This document shows, piece after piece, positions 49,737 through 58,184 of a stretch of DNA of 64,000 bases; the first letter of the stretch is position 1; the number at the start of each line of letters is the position of its first letter. Position numbers and translations under genes: made by a program. Origin of the DNA: Mycoplana rhizolycopersici (GTDB lineage Bacteria; Pseudomonadota; Alphaproteobacteria; Rhizobiales; Rhizobiaceae). The notes under the pieces are model-generated. The model saw nothing but the letters and a program-made list of their open reading frames with translations. It made no database searches and had not been told where the DNA came from. The stretch is taken from assembly GCF_013378445.1 (NCBI RefSeq), contig NZ_JABXYK010000005.1, positions 297,863 to 361,862 of the forward strand, read 5' to 3'.

Positions 49737-49961
49737 TCAGCGAAGGAGGACGAAGCCGAGAACGTTGAGGACGATCAGTAGAACGAGCGCGGAAAAGAAG
49801 CCGGCGCCGGTAAAGAAGCCCGCGGCCATTGCGATCAGCAGCGTTACGCAGAACATCGTCCCGTACTTGCTCGCATTGACGAACAGGTTGTAGGTCTTCT
49901 CATGCTCCGGATAGTCCATCGGTGCGCCCGTTTCGACCGGCCCGGTGTGATGTTCAGCCAT
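49737..49961 (-). CDS. aa3-type cytochrome c oxidase subunit IV
   Basis: A 74-residue membrane protein: hydrophilic N-terminus (MAEHHTGPVETGAPMDYPEH, then EKTYNLFVNASKYGT), and a hydrophobic half giving one long or two short helices (FCVTLLIAMAAGFFTGAGFF, then ALVLLIVLNVLGF). This is the bacterial aa3 oxidase subunit IV family. It lies 84 bases before pntAA on the same strand, so it is probably the first gene of that transcript. The start is ATG 49961; GGAGACGATAGC precedes it. Confidence 0.88.
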   Translation of the reverse strand: MAEHHTGPVETGAPMDYPEHEKTYNLFVNASKYGTMFCVTLLIAMAAGFFTGAGFFSALVLLIVLNVLGFVLLR

Positions 49962-50182
49962 GCTATCGTCTCCTGTCTGCATACGCCCGGGCCTGGACGG
50001 CCGGGAACGCCCCCTCGCCGCGAAATGCAAAGCCGTGGTCCGGCGCATGATTTCGCACTAAATGCACGGTCTCTGGCCTTACACAAAGGCTTGCCAAAGC
50101 GCAACGCGCCGGGGGCCGATTCCGACATTTTTTGGGCGATGCGCGGCGCGACCCGTGGCCGCGGCACCGCGCCGGTCGGGCT

Positions 50183-50953
50183 TTATCGCGCCAGGCTCTC
50201 GGCGCCGATCTGGATGCGGCTTGTTCCGAAATGCGCCAGTCGCGCGGTCGGACGTACCGTCAGCGGGCTCATGTCCCCGCTCCGGTCGAACATCATCCGC
50301 CGCTCGAACGCTTCCGACTTGAAGAACGGGAACCGGACGTAGAGCTTCGGCAGCACTTCCTTCACCCGCGTTGCCATCAGCATCAGGTCGATGATGAACT
50401 TGCCCTGGTTGCTTTTCGGCGAGGCGACGAAGTCGGCGTCGAAAACCCGCTTGTAGAAGGCGGCATGCGCCGGCTTGACCATCTGCAGGCAACGATCCGC
50501 CTGGAAATAGTCGGTCGCCATCGTGGCCAGGCGAAGCGTCAGGTAGGGAATGGCGGGCATCTCGCTCCAGATCTCCGGATCTGCGGCCAATCGCACCGGA
50601 TCGATCAGCGTCATCCCCGCGTCCAGAAAGGCATTGAGCTCGTCGGGAAACACCTTGCCCGACGAATTCACGCGGTGATCGGGCGTGACATGGTGAAGGC
50701 GAACCGTCGAGATCAGCCGCTCGTCGTAATAGATGCCGAAGACATAGGCGTGGCTGTCGAAGTCCACCTCGTCGATCAGAAGCGGCGATTCTTCCCCGAG
50801 ATGCATGACCGCCCCGGCCTTGTAGGCCTTGTAGCGGATGCGGGCGACATCCTCCATGTCCTCGCCGGTCTCGACTCTTCGATACTCGACCCGGTCAAGC
50901 AGTTCCATGAGCTTGTCTGAAAATCGATTGGTGGCCGATTGAGAGGTCGCCAT
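50183..50953 (-). CDS. FeeM-type N-acyl amino acid synthase domain protein
   Basis: 256 residues with the acyltransferase (GNAT/autoinducer synthase-like) fold of FeeM: DVARIRYKAYKAGAVMHLGE, FGIYYDERLISTVRLHHVTP, then FLDAGMTLIDPVRLAADPE, YLTLRLATMATDYFQADRCL and AFYKRVFDADFVASP. FeeM joins long acyl groups from acyl-ACP to amino acids such as tyrosine. Here the substrate is unknown, and LuxI-type signal synthesis is not indicated. It lies 280 bases after the end of the GGDEF-EAL gene on the same strand. The start 50953 (MATSQS) is preferred to one three codons upstream. Confidence 0.82.
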   Translation of the reverse strand: MATSQSATNRFSDKLMELLDRVEYRRVETGEDMEDVARIRYKAYKAGAVMHLGEESPLLIDEVDFDSHAYVFGIYYDERLISTVRLHHVTPDHRVNSSGKVFPDELNAFLDAGMTLIDPVRLAADPEIWSEMPAIPYLTLRLATMATDYFQADRCLQMVKPAHAAFYKRVFDADFVASPKSNQGKFIIDLMLMATRVKEVLPKLYVRFPFFKSEAFERRMMFDRSGDMSPLTVRPTARLAHFGTSRIQIGAESLAR

Positions 50954-51235
50954 TAAGCACAAATCCCCGGTTGAGTGACTGCGGCCCCTTCACCGCGCCG
51001 CTACACTCAATCATTTCGAGCAATTTGTGTAAATTACCATTTATTAACCTTAACAGCAATTAACGACGATTATAAGAATCAATACATTAGATGTTCCTTT
51101 CATATTGAGAAACCCAAAGCGTGACGCGTCTATTTGGAGCCATTCTGTTGGCTCAAACGGACCGGATGTCGACCGGCGGGCGCGTGTCTTAGCCATCCCT
51201 ACTGCCAAGCCGGCCGGTCGATCAGGCGGCCCGTT
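50954..51235. other. AT-rich intergenic region upstream of the FeeM-type gene
   Basis: 282 bases with an AT-rich core at about 51015-51100 containing TTAA at 51044, 51050 and 51060. This resembles, but does not match in spacing (starts 6 and 10 apart), the TTAA-N7-TTAA site of CtrA. No gene recognised. Confidence 0.35.
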
Positions 51236-53548
51236 TCAGGCGACGTGGCGCCCGCTCTTAGCACCGGCTCCACCCGCCTTGCGGGCGAGCGCCTGGGTCA
51301 GGTCCAGGATCGCGCTGGTCGACATCGGCGCGGCGAAGACATAGCCCTGGATCAGATCGGCACAGTTGTACTTGTTGATCAGCGCCAGCTGCTCGCGCGT
51401 CTCCACGCCCTCGACGACAATGCGCAGCCCCAGTTCGCGTGAAAGATTGACCGTGCCGCGCAGCAGCTTGAAGCGCCGTGCGTCCTCGCTGATGTTGCGC
51501 ACGAAGGAGCGGTCGATCTTGATCACGTCGAGCGGGAGCGCGTCGAGATAGCTGAGGCTGGAATAGCCGGTGCCGAAGTCGTCGATGGCGATGGTGATGC
51601 CGCGGGCACGAAGCTCCTGCAGCACCGCCTGAACCTTGATCGGCTCCTCCATCAGGCAGCTTTCGGTCACCTCCAGGTGCAACCGCGACGGCTTCAGCCC
51701 TGATTTCAGCAGCGCGTCCATGACGACGCTGACGATATCTGAATTGCGCAGGTCCTGGACCGACAGGTTGACAGAAACGCCCATATGCTCGGCCCAGGTG
51801 GCGCAGTCGGCGCAGGCGCGGTCGATGATCCGGCGTGTAATGTCGGAGACGATCCCCATTTCCTCGGCGATCTGGATGAACACCGTGGGCGGGACCGGCC
51901 CGCGCTCGGGATGCGTCCAGCGTGCCAGCGCTTCGCAGCATTCGATGCGAAGGCCGTCCGGCTGAAACATCGGCTGGTAGGCCACCGAGAGTTCGTTGTT
52001 TGCCACCGCCTCGCGCAGGTCCGTCTTCAGCTTCTGCCGTTCGACGTAGCGGGCGTCCATTTCCTCTTCGAAGGTGGTGAAGCCGCCCTTGGCCCGCGAC
52101 TTGGTCTCGAACAGGGCGAGGTCCGCCTTGATCTGCATGTCCTCCATGCGGAACTGATCGCTCTCGCACAGCACGCCACCGGCGCTCAGCGACACCCGGA
52201 ACGTCGAGCCGGCAAGCTCGTAGCTGCCCTGCACCTGCTGGTGCAGCCGCCGCATCCGCTCCTCCAGATCCTTCCGGTTATTCTCGTTGGCGAAAAACAG
52301 GATGAATTCGTCGCCCATCAGATGACCGACGAGCGCGCGGTCGCCGGCCACCTTGCGGATGCGCTCGGCGACCATGCAGAGCACGCGGTCGCCCATCACA
52401 TGCCCCTTCATGTCGTTGACATGCTTGAAGTCGTCCACGTCCAGGACGACGAAGCCGACTGTGCCGGGCCGCTTGCGCTCCGCCAGGGCCTGTTGCACGA
52501 GGTCGCCGAAATAGGCGCGGTTCGGCAAGCCGGTGAGGCTGTTGTAGCGGATCATGTGGAGGATCTTGTTCTCCGCCCGCATGCGGGCCGTCACGTCCTC
52601 GAAAATCAGAACCGCGCCGCCGTTTTCCCGCTGGCTGGCGGTGAATTCCAGATAGAAATCGTCGGTGACCTGAACGAGCGCCCGCGAACGCTCCCCTTTC
52701 AGGAGTTCGTCCAGCTTCTGCAGCAGCGTCTTGCTCTGCTCGGCATTGAGAAAGGTGCTTCGCACCCCGTAGCGCAACACGACGTCGAGATGGCAATCCT
52801 TGAGCCGCTCCTTGTCGCCGAGTTGCAGAAGTTCGCAGGCCCGGCGGTTTGCGACGAGGATACGATGATCGGCATCCAGCATGAGCAATCCGTGCGCCAT
52901 GTTGTTGAGCGCCGCATCGAAACGGTCGGCGATCGTCTTCATATCGCGCGTTGCGAGTGCCGCCTGTTCCAGGAAGCTGCGCACCCCGTTCGCCATCATC
53001 CTGGTCGTGAGGCTGAAGGGCATGATCAGCAGCGCCAGCACCGCATGGTAGAAGTCTTGCAAGCCGAGGAAGCCGACCACCATCGGAAAGCAGGCGCAGA
53101 ACGTCATGTAGTCGACGGCCCGGCGCGAACCGCAGTTGCGACCGACGACGGAGACCATCGTCGCAAGCGTCACGGAAATGCAGGCAAGCTCGGCAAAGCT
53201 GTCACGGCTGATCAGCAGGCTGTATCCGCTCGCCGTGCCCAGGATGAGCGTCGTTCCCACAGCGCCCGTATTGTACCAGTTTTCCCAGTAGCGGATGCCG
53301 TCATTGTCGAGCTTGGACTGGTCTACGCGGTCGAAGCGGCGCATGCCATAGGCGCGCGTGGACCACACGAGGACGATTGCGAAGGCGCAGGCGAGAAAGA
53401 AGGGATCAGCCGTCTTCGCATAGACGAACGCGAAGGTGACGACATGCGAGATCATGCCGACGAACAGGGTTTGGCGGTTTCCGTAAAGCGAGCTGACAAA
53501 CGACAAATAGACATCCGTCGGCAGCGTGCTTTGACCTCGATCCTTCAT
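51236..53548 (-). CDS. Membrane GGDEF-EAL protein, probable c-di-GMP phosphodiesterase
   Basis: 770 residues: about five membrane segments in 25-185, a PAS-like domain at 205-325 (MAHGLLMLDADHRILVANRR), GGDEF at 330-490 and EAL at 505-755. The GGDEF signature is changed to LMGDEF (410-415), with Met replacing the first Gly, and no RxxD inhibitory site is seen, so cyclase activity is doubtful. The EAL domain looks active: EALARW (Glu539), Asn594, LEVTES (Glu626), DDFGTGYSS (Asp656-657), IKIDRSF (Lys677) and VEGVET (Glu713). It most likely degrades c-di-GMP, with GTP binding at the degenerate domain as regulator. Single gene upstream of the FeeM-type gene. Confidence 0.92.
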   Translation of the reverse strand: MKDRGQSTLPTDVYLSFVSSLYGNRQTLFVGMISHVVTFAFVYAKTADPFFLACAFAIVLVWSTRAYGMRRFDRVDQSKLDNDGIRYWENWYNTGAVGTTLILGTASGYSLLISRDSFAELACISVTLATMVSVVGRNCGSRRAVDYMTFCACFPMVVGFLGLQDFYHAVLALLIMPFSLTTRMMANGVRSFLEQAALATRDMKTIADRFDAALNNMAHGLLMLDADHRILVANRRACELLQLGDKERLKDCHLDVVLRYGVRSTFLNAEQSKTLLQKLDELLKGERSRALVQVTDDFYLEFTASQRENGGAVLIFEDVTARMRAENKILHMIRYNSLTGLPNRAYFGDLVQQALAERKRPGTVGFVVLDVDDFKHVNDMKGHVMGDRVLCMVAERIRKVAGDRALVGHLMGDEFILFFANENNRKDLEERMRRLHQQVQGSYELAGSTFRVSLSAGGVLCESDQFRMEDMQIKADLALFETKSRAKGGFTTFEEEMDARYVERQKLKTDLREAVANNELSVAYQPMFQPDGLRIECCEALARWTHPERGPVPPTVFIQIAEEMGIVSDITRRIIDRACADCATWAEHMGVSVNLSVQDLRNSDIVSVVMDALLKSGLKPSRLHLEVTESCLMEEPIKVQAVLQELRARGITIAIDDFGTGYSSLSYLDALPLDVIKIDRSFVRNISEDARRFKLLRGTVNLSRELGLRIVVEGVETREQLALINKYNCADLIQGYVFAAPMSTSAILDLTQALARKAGGAGAKSGRHVA

Positions 53549-54081
53549 GGACTCGGCGCTCCCATTGACGGGCGAGGGTTACCGGCGAACTTTTAATGAA
53601 TGATTTCCAGAAATTATCCGATTGAGCGTCGGAATGCACTTATTTTCTACTACCTTTCCGCTGCTTTCCCAAATATTTTCAACTTTTTATTGCACGCAAG
53701 CCACTCCTGTCGATTTTGCGCAACCTGACGTAGATGAGCGATGCAAAATGAAGTGCGGAAGCAACCTGTGATCCGCTTTCTCCGCATCACAACCATTTCA
53801 TGATTGCAGCCGAACTACTGCGCAACACGGTTAGCAGCTGACTAATATGTCATGGCAAGAACTTGTCTGAACCTGGGCGTTTTTCGCAACAGGCCAGGGT
53901 GAGTCGCCCAACCATATGCAAATCGAACAGGGACGACAGCTTGGCAATTGACTGAATGGCGGATTCCCTGCAAATCCTACTGATGGACGATGCCGGTGCG
54001 TGAGATGCTTCGGCAACTGCGTCCGAAAAGGGCGTCGGGCGACCTCTTGCGACCGGTGCCGCTTCATCTCGATCGGAGTTC
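53549..54081. other. Long intergenic region
   Basis: 533 bases between two divergent genes, with an AT-rich stretch around 53600-53690. A TTGACT at 53946-53951 lies upstream of the amidotransferase gene but has only CAAATC at -10 distance. Open frames on the minus strand here have biased, shadow-like composition. No gene, repeat or RNA recognised. Confidence 0.45.
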
Positions 54082-54864
54082 ATGATGCCGAAACCAGTCG
54101 TCGCCATTCCCGCGGACGTCCGTGAAATCGAAGGCAATGTCTGGCAGGCCACGCCCAACCAGTATGTGCGCGCCGCCGTCAAGGGAGCAGAGGTTATCCC
54201 CTTTCTCGTGCCGGCGCTCGAGAGCGGGCATGATTTCGACGAAATCCTCGATCGGGTCGACGGCCTCTTGGTAAGCGGCTCGCGTACCAACGTCCACCCG
54301 TCCCATTTCGGCCGCGAAGCCACCGAGGCGGACGGTCCCTTCGACCTTGCCCGTGACGCGACGTCGCTGCCGCTCATCAAGCGGGCGCTCGAGCGCGGCG
54401 TTCCGGTGCTCGCCATCTGCCGCGGGCTGCAGGAGCTGAACGTGGCGCTGGGCGGCACCCTTGCCAACGAAATTCAGGAGATCCCCGGCAACTGGGATCA
54501 CCGCAAGCCTGACACGGCCGATCTCGACGTCGCCTATGGCATCCGCCAGGAGGTGCACGTGAAGGAAGGCAGCTGCCTCGCCTCGGTGATCGGGGCCGGC
54601 CCCGTGCGCGTGAATTCGCTGCATCGACAGGCAATCTCGGCAGCGGCACCGCGGCTTGCCGTCGAGGCCGTTGCCGAAGACGGCACGATCGAGGCGGTGT
54701 CGGTCATCGGCTCCAAGGCCTTCGCCGTCGGCGTCCAGTGGCACCCGGAATACTGGGTCGGGTCAGACGATCCCTCAAACCGCCTGTTCAAGGCGTTTGG
54801 CGAAGCGGTGCGCGCCTATGCTGCCGCCAAGCTCGCTCCGGCGATGCGCCAGGCGGCCGGCTGA
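54082..54864 (+). CDS. Class I glutamine amidotransferase, gamma-Glu-GABA hydrolase (PuuD) family
   Basis: 260 residues with the class I amidotransferase triad: Cys113 in VLAICRGLQELN, and His221 and Glu223 in VQWHPEYW. GLLVSGSRTNVHPSHFG and RVNSLHRQAI are PuuD-type features. The PuuD enzyme hydrolyses gamma-glutamyl-GABA in putrescine breakdown. No other puu gene is present, so the substrate may be another gamma-glutamyl amide. ATG 54082 (or ATG 54085) follows CGGAG. Followed by a terminator. Confidence 0.85.
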   Translation: MMPKPVVAIPADVREIEGNVWQATPNQYVRAAVKGAEVIPFLVPALESGHDFDEILDRVDGLLVSGSRTNVHPSHFGREATEADGPFDLARDATSLPLIKRALERGVPVLAICRGLQELNVALGGTLANEIQEIPGNWDHRKPDTADLDVAYGIRQEVHVKEGSCLASVIGAGPVRVNSLHRQAISAAAPRLAVEAVAEDGTIEAVSVIGSKAFAVGVQWHPEYWVGSDDPSNRLFKAFGEAVRAYAAAKLAPAMRQAAG

Positions 54865-54872
54865 ACCCTTCG

Positions 54873-54898
54873 CGCGCCCAAGGTGGGGCGCGATCTTT
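54873..54898 (+). terminator. Terminator after the amidotransferase gene
   Basis: CGCGCCC / GGGCGCG seven-base perfect stem with a six-base loop, followed by ATCTTTT. Confidence 0.7.
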
Positions 54899-54981
54899 TC
54901 AGATCCGCTCTAGGCGCCTTGCGCCCTTGATTTCACGCATGCCGTTATCGCAAGACCGCAGCACACCCTGCGCGACAGGCT

Positions 54982-55398
54982 TTAGCGTGACGCCTGCATC
55001 GTGATGACCGCGTTCGAAGGATCGATGACCTCGTAGAGGCCGTCGGTTTCCGCAAGCGTTAGGATCGCGTCTCCCGTCACGCCGGAAACGACGACGGTGC
55101 CGTCGCCGGCCTCCGTCCAGTTCGCCGCATGTGACAGGCCGGGCCAGACGTCTTCGCACTGTCCCTCGGTTGTCAGCCGCATGCTGCGATGGGTCAGTTT
55201 CTCGCCGCGCGACAGGGAACATTGCGCCTTCGTCTCGATGTTGGAGACCGCGAAGCCCACGCGATTTTCCGCCCCGCCGGTCCCTGGGATGGAACCGGAG
55301 ACAACCGGATCGACATCGGGGGCGGAGCCCGCGTCGAGCGACCACAACCCCGCAACGAGAGCCACCGCACCGATGAACGGGATGATCACTTTCCGCAT
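54982..55398 (-). CDS. AprI/Inh-like metalloprotease inhibitor family protein
   Basis: 138 residues: an N-terminal membrane anchor or signal (MRKVIIPFIGAVALVAGLWS), a flexible Gly/Pro/Ser linker and a C-terminal beta domain with two cysteines (Cys60 and Cys81) and the pattern CSLSRGEKL, GQCEDVWPG, then NWTEAGDGTVVVSGVTGDAI and LYEVIDP. This resembles the AprI/Inh/Omp19 family of small beta-barrel protease inhibitors with one disulfide. No signal-peptidase II cysteine, so not a lipoprotein. No metalloprotease gene is nearby. The assignment is from pattern only. Confidence 0.6.
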   Translation of the reverse strand: MRKVIIPFIGAVALVAGLWSLDAGSAPDVDPVVSGSIPGTGGAENRVGFAVSNIETKAQCSLSRGEKLTHRSMRLTTEGQCEDVWPGLSHAANWTEAGDGTVVVSGVTGDAILTLAETDGLYEVIDPSNAVITMQASR

Positions 55399-55523
55399 GG
55401 GCTGCCTCCGAAATTCGCGATTCGAAGACAGCATGCGCCTGCAAACTTGCCGCAAGGTTAACGGCCGGTTACTGCCGCGCGCGTTTGGCATTCACGATGC
55501 GGCTTGAACTTGAGGGTATGCGC

Positions 55524-56561
55524 TCAGTTTCCATTGTCGTGACCACTGTGCCGAAGCGGGCCCGTCGACTGGCGAATGCGCATTTCCGGCTTGATCAGGT
55601 GGATGCCGTCCGGCTCGTGACTTCCCGAAAGCTTGTCGAGGAGCGCACGCGCCGCGCTCCGCCCGACTTCCGACTGTCCGTTCCATACCGTCGTCAGCGA
55701 CGGCGTGGCGATCGACGCCTCTTCCAGGTCGTCGTAGCCCGTCACCGACACGTCGCGCCCCGGTATCAGGCCCGCACGTGCGATGCCGTTCATCAACCCG
55801 ATCGCGACAAGATCGTTCCAGCAGACGGCAGCCGTCGGCTTCTGCGGCAAGGACAGGAAATTGACGGCCGCTTCGAACCCGCCCTGCTTGGAGCGCGGGC
55901 CTGGGATACGCAGCGCCGGATCGACCTCGATGTTGGCCTTGCGCAGCGCATTGACATAGCCCTGGTAGCGGTCGCGACCCGTCGACGTCTGGTCGGTGCC
56001 GCCGACCATGGCGATGACGCGGTGGCCAAGCCCGATCAGGTGGTTCGTCGCAAGCGAGATGCCGTAGCTGTCGTCGCCGCGGAAGATCGGCACGTCCAGC
56101 CCCTCGATCGAACGGGCGATCAGGATTGCCGGCATGCCGTTGTCTTCGGCCAGCAGGATATCCTCCGGCGGCGTCCCGATGGCAGGCGACATGATCACGC
56201 CGTCGCCGCCGAGTTGCAGCAGCGTTTCCACGAAGTTGCGCTGCTTTTCGACCGAATCGTAGTGGTTGGACAGGATGAAGGTCTGGCGGTCGCGGTCGAG
56301 CTCGCTTTCGATCGCCTTGAGGATCTCGCCGTAGAAGGGGTTCATGATGTCGTGCACGACGACACCGATGATGCCGGACCGCGACGTGCGCAGGCTGGCC
56401 GCCCTGCGATTGTAGATATAGCCGAGGGCGCGCGCCTGCTCCTTGATCCGGTCGCGCGTCGAAAGCGCCACCAGGGGGCTGTCCCGTAATGCCAGCGACA
56501 CCGTCGCCGTGGAGACACCCAGCGTTTCCGCGATCGTGGACAGTTTGACCTTCTGCGCCAT
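55524..56561 (-). CDS. LacI-family transcriptional regulator
   Basis: 345 residues. The DNA-binding head is VKLSTIAETLGVSTATVSLA with the hinge helix NRRAASLRTSRSGIIGVVV; the rest is a periplasmic-binding-like sugar domain (IMNPFYGEILKAIE, DGVIMSPAIGTP, GTDQTSTGRDRYQGY, VTGYDDLEEASIATPSLTTV). The start at ATG 56561 follows GGGGAGGGG. There is no transport or sugar gene beside it, so the target is unclear. An AT-rich candidate operator lies just upstream, consistent with autoregulation. Confidence 0.92.
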   Translation of the reverse strand: MAQKVKLSTIAETLGVSTATVSLALRDSPLVALSTRDRIKEQARALGYIYNRRAASLRTSRSGIIGVVVHDIMNPFYGEILKAIESELDRDRQTFILSNHYDSVEKQRNFVETLLQLGGDGVIMSPAIGTPPEDILLAEDNGMPAILIARSIEGLDVPIFRGDDSYGISLATNHLIGLGHRVIAMVGGTDQTSTGRDRYQGYVNALRKANIEVDPALRIPGPRSKQGGFEAAVNFLSLPQKPTAAVCWNDLVAIGLMNGIARAGLIPGRDVSVTGYDDLEEASIATPSLTTVWNGQSEVGRSAARALLDKLSGSHEPDGIHLIKPEMRIRQSTGPLRHSGHDNGN

Positions 56562-56587
56562 GCCCCTCCCCATATGTCCGCAGTACA

Positions 56588-56617
56588 ATTTAAATCGTTT
56601 ATTTAAACTATTTAAAT
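56588..56617 (-). promoter_or_regulatory. Candidate LacI-family operator
   Basis: A run of TTTAAA-like units in otherwise GC-rich DNA, including TAAATCGTTTA (56591-56601) with a central CG, which is typical of LacI-family sites, and two further TTTAAA copies. It lies between the marR stop and the lacI start. Confidence 0.5.
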
Positions 56618-57133
56618 TTCGTCCGCAACTGGCTTGTCGCCGCTGTGGACTTCGATGCCGCGGAGGTTCCCGTCGACCGTGCGAAGCAGCTTCAAAAGCG
56701 TGCGGACATCCTTCTCGCTGAGCCCGTCCAGCGCCTGGCGCTCGCTGAGATCGCAGGCCTGCGTGATCAGCCCGAGCGTTTCCCGCCCGGCCTTGGTAAG
56801 ATCGACGACGGTGAGGCGGCCGTCGTTGTTATCGGGCCGGCGCTCGACGAACCCTTGCGCCTCCAGCCGGCCGATCGTACGCGTCATCGTCGGCGCCTTG
56901 ACCCCGAGGCGGGCCGCAAGCGCGCCGGCCGTCATCCCCTCGCCCTCTGCGAGAGCCAGCATCACGCCGTCCTGGCCGGCATAAAGTCCGCTGGAGAGAA
57001 GATTGCGGGAAAGCACTGTGCGGATCGAGCGCGCGGCCTGAATGATCGCGCCGGATACGTCCGTCGCCCCTACCGGAGCATGGTGCTTTTTCTTGCCCTT
57101 CTCCTTCTTCTCGTCCTTCTTTTTCTTGCCCAT
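56612..57133 (-). CDS. MarR-family transcriptional regulator with Lys-rich N-terminus
   Basis: 173 residues. After a strongly basic tail (MGKKKKDEKKEKGKKKHHAP), the MarR winged helix is clear: GMTAGALAARLGVKAPTMTR, TIGRLEAQGFVERRPDNNDG, then RLTVVDLTKAGRE with the wing. The tail is unusual and may bind DNA or acidic partners. GCGAGG precedes ATG 57133. It is divergent from the creatininase-family gene with 86 bases between, so it may control that gene. Confidence 0.9.
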   Translation of the reverse strand: MGKKKKDEKKEKGKKKHHAPVGATDVSGAIIQAARSIRTVLSRNLLSSGLYAGQDGVMLALAEGEGMTAGALAARLGVKAPTMTRTIGRLEAQGFVERRPDNNDGRLTVVDLTKAGRETLGLITQACDLSERQALDGLSEKDVRTLLKLLRTVDGNLRGIEVHSGDKPVADEI

Positions 57134-57219
57134 GCATCCTCGCCGATCTTGTTTCGCCGCCGACACCCTGTATGACAGAGCCGACCCGTTGGCGACAAGA
57201 CCACCGAAGGAAGAGGCCC

Positions 57220-58014
57220 ATGCACCTCCGACCTGCGCGACGCTGGCAGGACAATGATCCATCGCTGGAAGCGCAGGCGCGCAAGGGCTGGATCGCAGTG
57301 CTCCCGCTCGGCGCCCACGAGGGCCATGGTCCGCACCTTCCCCTGGAGACCGACTGGCTGATTGCCGACGCCCTGGCCGAGCGCCTGATCACCGACCTGC
57401 CCGCCGAACTGCCGGTGACGTTCCTGCCGACCGAAAAGATCGGCTATTCGCCGGAGCATCTCGACGTCCCCGGCACGAAGTCGCTGTCCTACGAAGAAGC
57501 CATCGGACGCTGGTTCTCCATCGCCGAGGATCTGTCGCGCTCAGGCATCGGCAAGTTCGTCATGCTCAATGCGCATGGCGGAAACGCCCCGCTGATGACG
57601 ATCGTCGCCACCGAGGCGCGGATTCGCCTCGGCATGCTGGCGGTGGCAACGAGCTGGACCCGGTTCGGCCAGCCGGAAGGCTGGATCGCCCCGCAGGACA
57701 AGGCGATCGACATTCACGGCGGCGACATCGAGACCTCGGTCATGCTTGCGATCCATCCCGAGCGGGTCGACATGGGCAAGGCGCAGCGCTTTGCCTCGCG
57801 GCAAGCCGAATTCACCGAACGCTTCCGGCATCTGCGCGCCTACGGCCCGCATGCCTTCGGCTGGAAGATGTCCGATCTCAATCCGCAAGGTGTAGCCGGC
57901 GACGCCTCGGCGGCGAGCGCGGAAAAAGGCGAGCGCCTGCTCGCCCACGCCGTTCGCGGCATCGTCGAACTGCTGGAAGACGTGGATGCCTTCGACGTCA
58001 CGCAGCTGCGTTGA
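57220..58014 (+). CDS. Creatininase-family amidohydrolase
   Basis: 264 residues of the creatininase (PF02633) fold. Metal ligands appear as PLGAHEGHGPHLPLETD (Glu34, His36, Asp45 region), NAHGGN and IHGGDIETS with the final Glu. The family includes creatininase and 3-dehydro-shikimate-unrelated enzymes such as MftE and formylhydrolases. The substrate here is unknown, and the first motif (GAHEGHG rather than GSTEQHG) is unusual. GGAAGAGG precedes ATG 57220. Divergent from the marR gene. Confidence 0.85.
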   Translation: MHLRPARRWQDNDPSLEAQARKGWIAVLPLGAHEGHGPHLPLETDWLIADALAERLITDLPAELPVTFLPTEKIGYSPEHLDVPGTKSLSYEEAIGRWFSIAEDLSRSGIGKFVMLNAHGGNAPLMTIVATEARIRLGMLAVATSWTRFGQPEGWIAPQDKAIDIHGGDIETSVMLAIHPERVDMGKAQRFASRQAEFTERFRHLRAYGPHAFGWKMSDLNPQGVAGDASAASAEKGERLLAHAVRGIVELLEDVDAFDVTQLR

Positions 58015-58115
58015 TCGAGATCGTGCGAGCCGGAGCGCCGATCCGAACCCTGCCCGGATAGCGCACCCCGAGAAGCTGCCGGCGCAACGAATTGCGAATC
58101 GGAATTTGCGCTGGC

Positions 58116-58144
58116 TGTTGCGATCTCCTATATCAGTCGCCAAC
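58116..58144 (+). promoter_or_regulatory. Candidate promoter of the COG0523 GTPase gene
   Basis: TTGCGC (58116-58121), a 17-base spacer and TATATC (58139-58144), about 40 bases before ATG. No palindrome resembling a Zur site was seen nearby. Confidence 0.4.
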
Positions 58145-58184
58145 CGGATGCCCGAGGCATCCCCGCCATTCGTCCGAGGTTCCC

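Noticed and set aside
51044..51063. Possible CtrA binding site from repeated TTAA
   Set aside because: The copies start 6 and 10 bases apart, not 11 as in TTAA-N7-TTAA.
53850..54467. A 205-codon minus-strand frame upstream of and overlapping the amidotransferase
   Set aside because: Serine/arginine-rich shadow; the plus-strand frame has the full amidotransferase triad.
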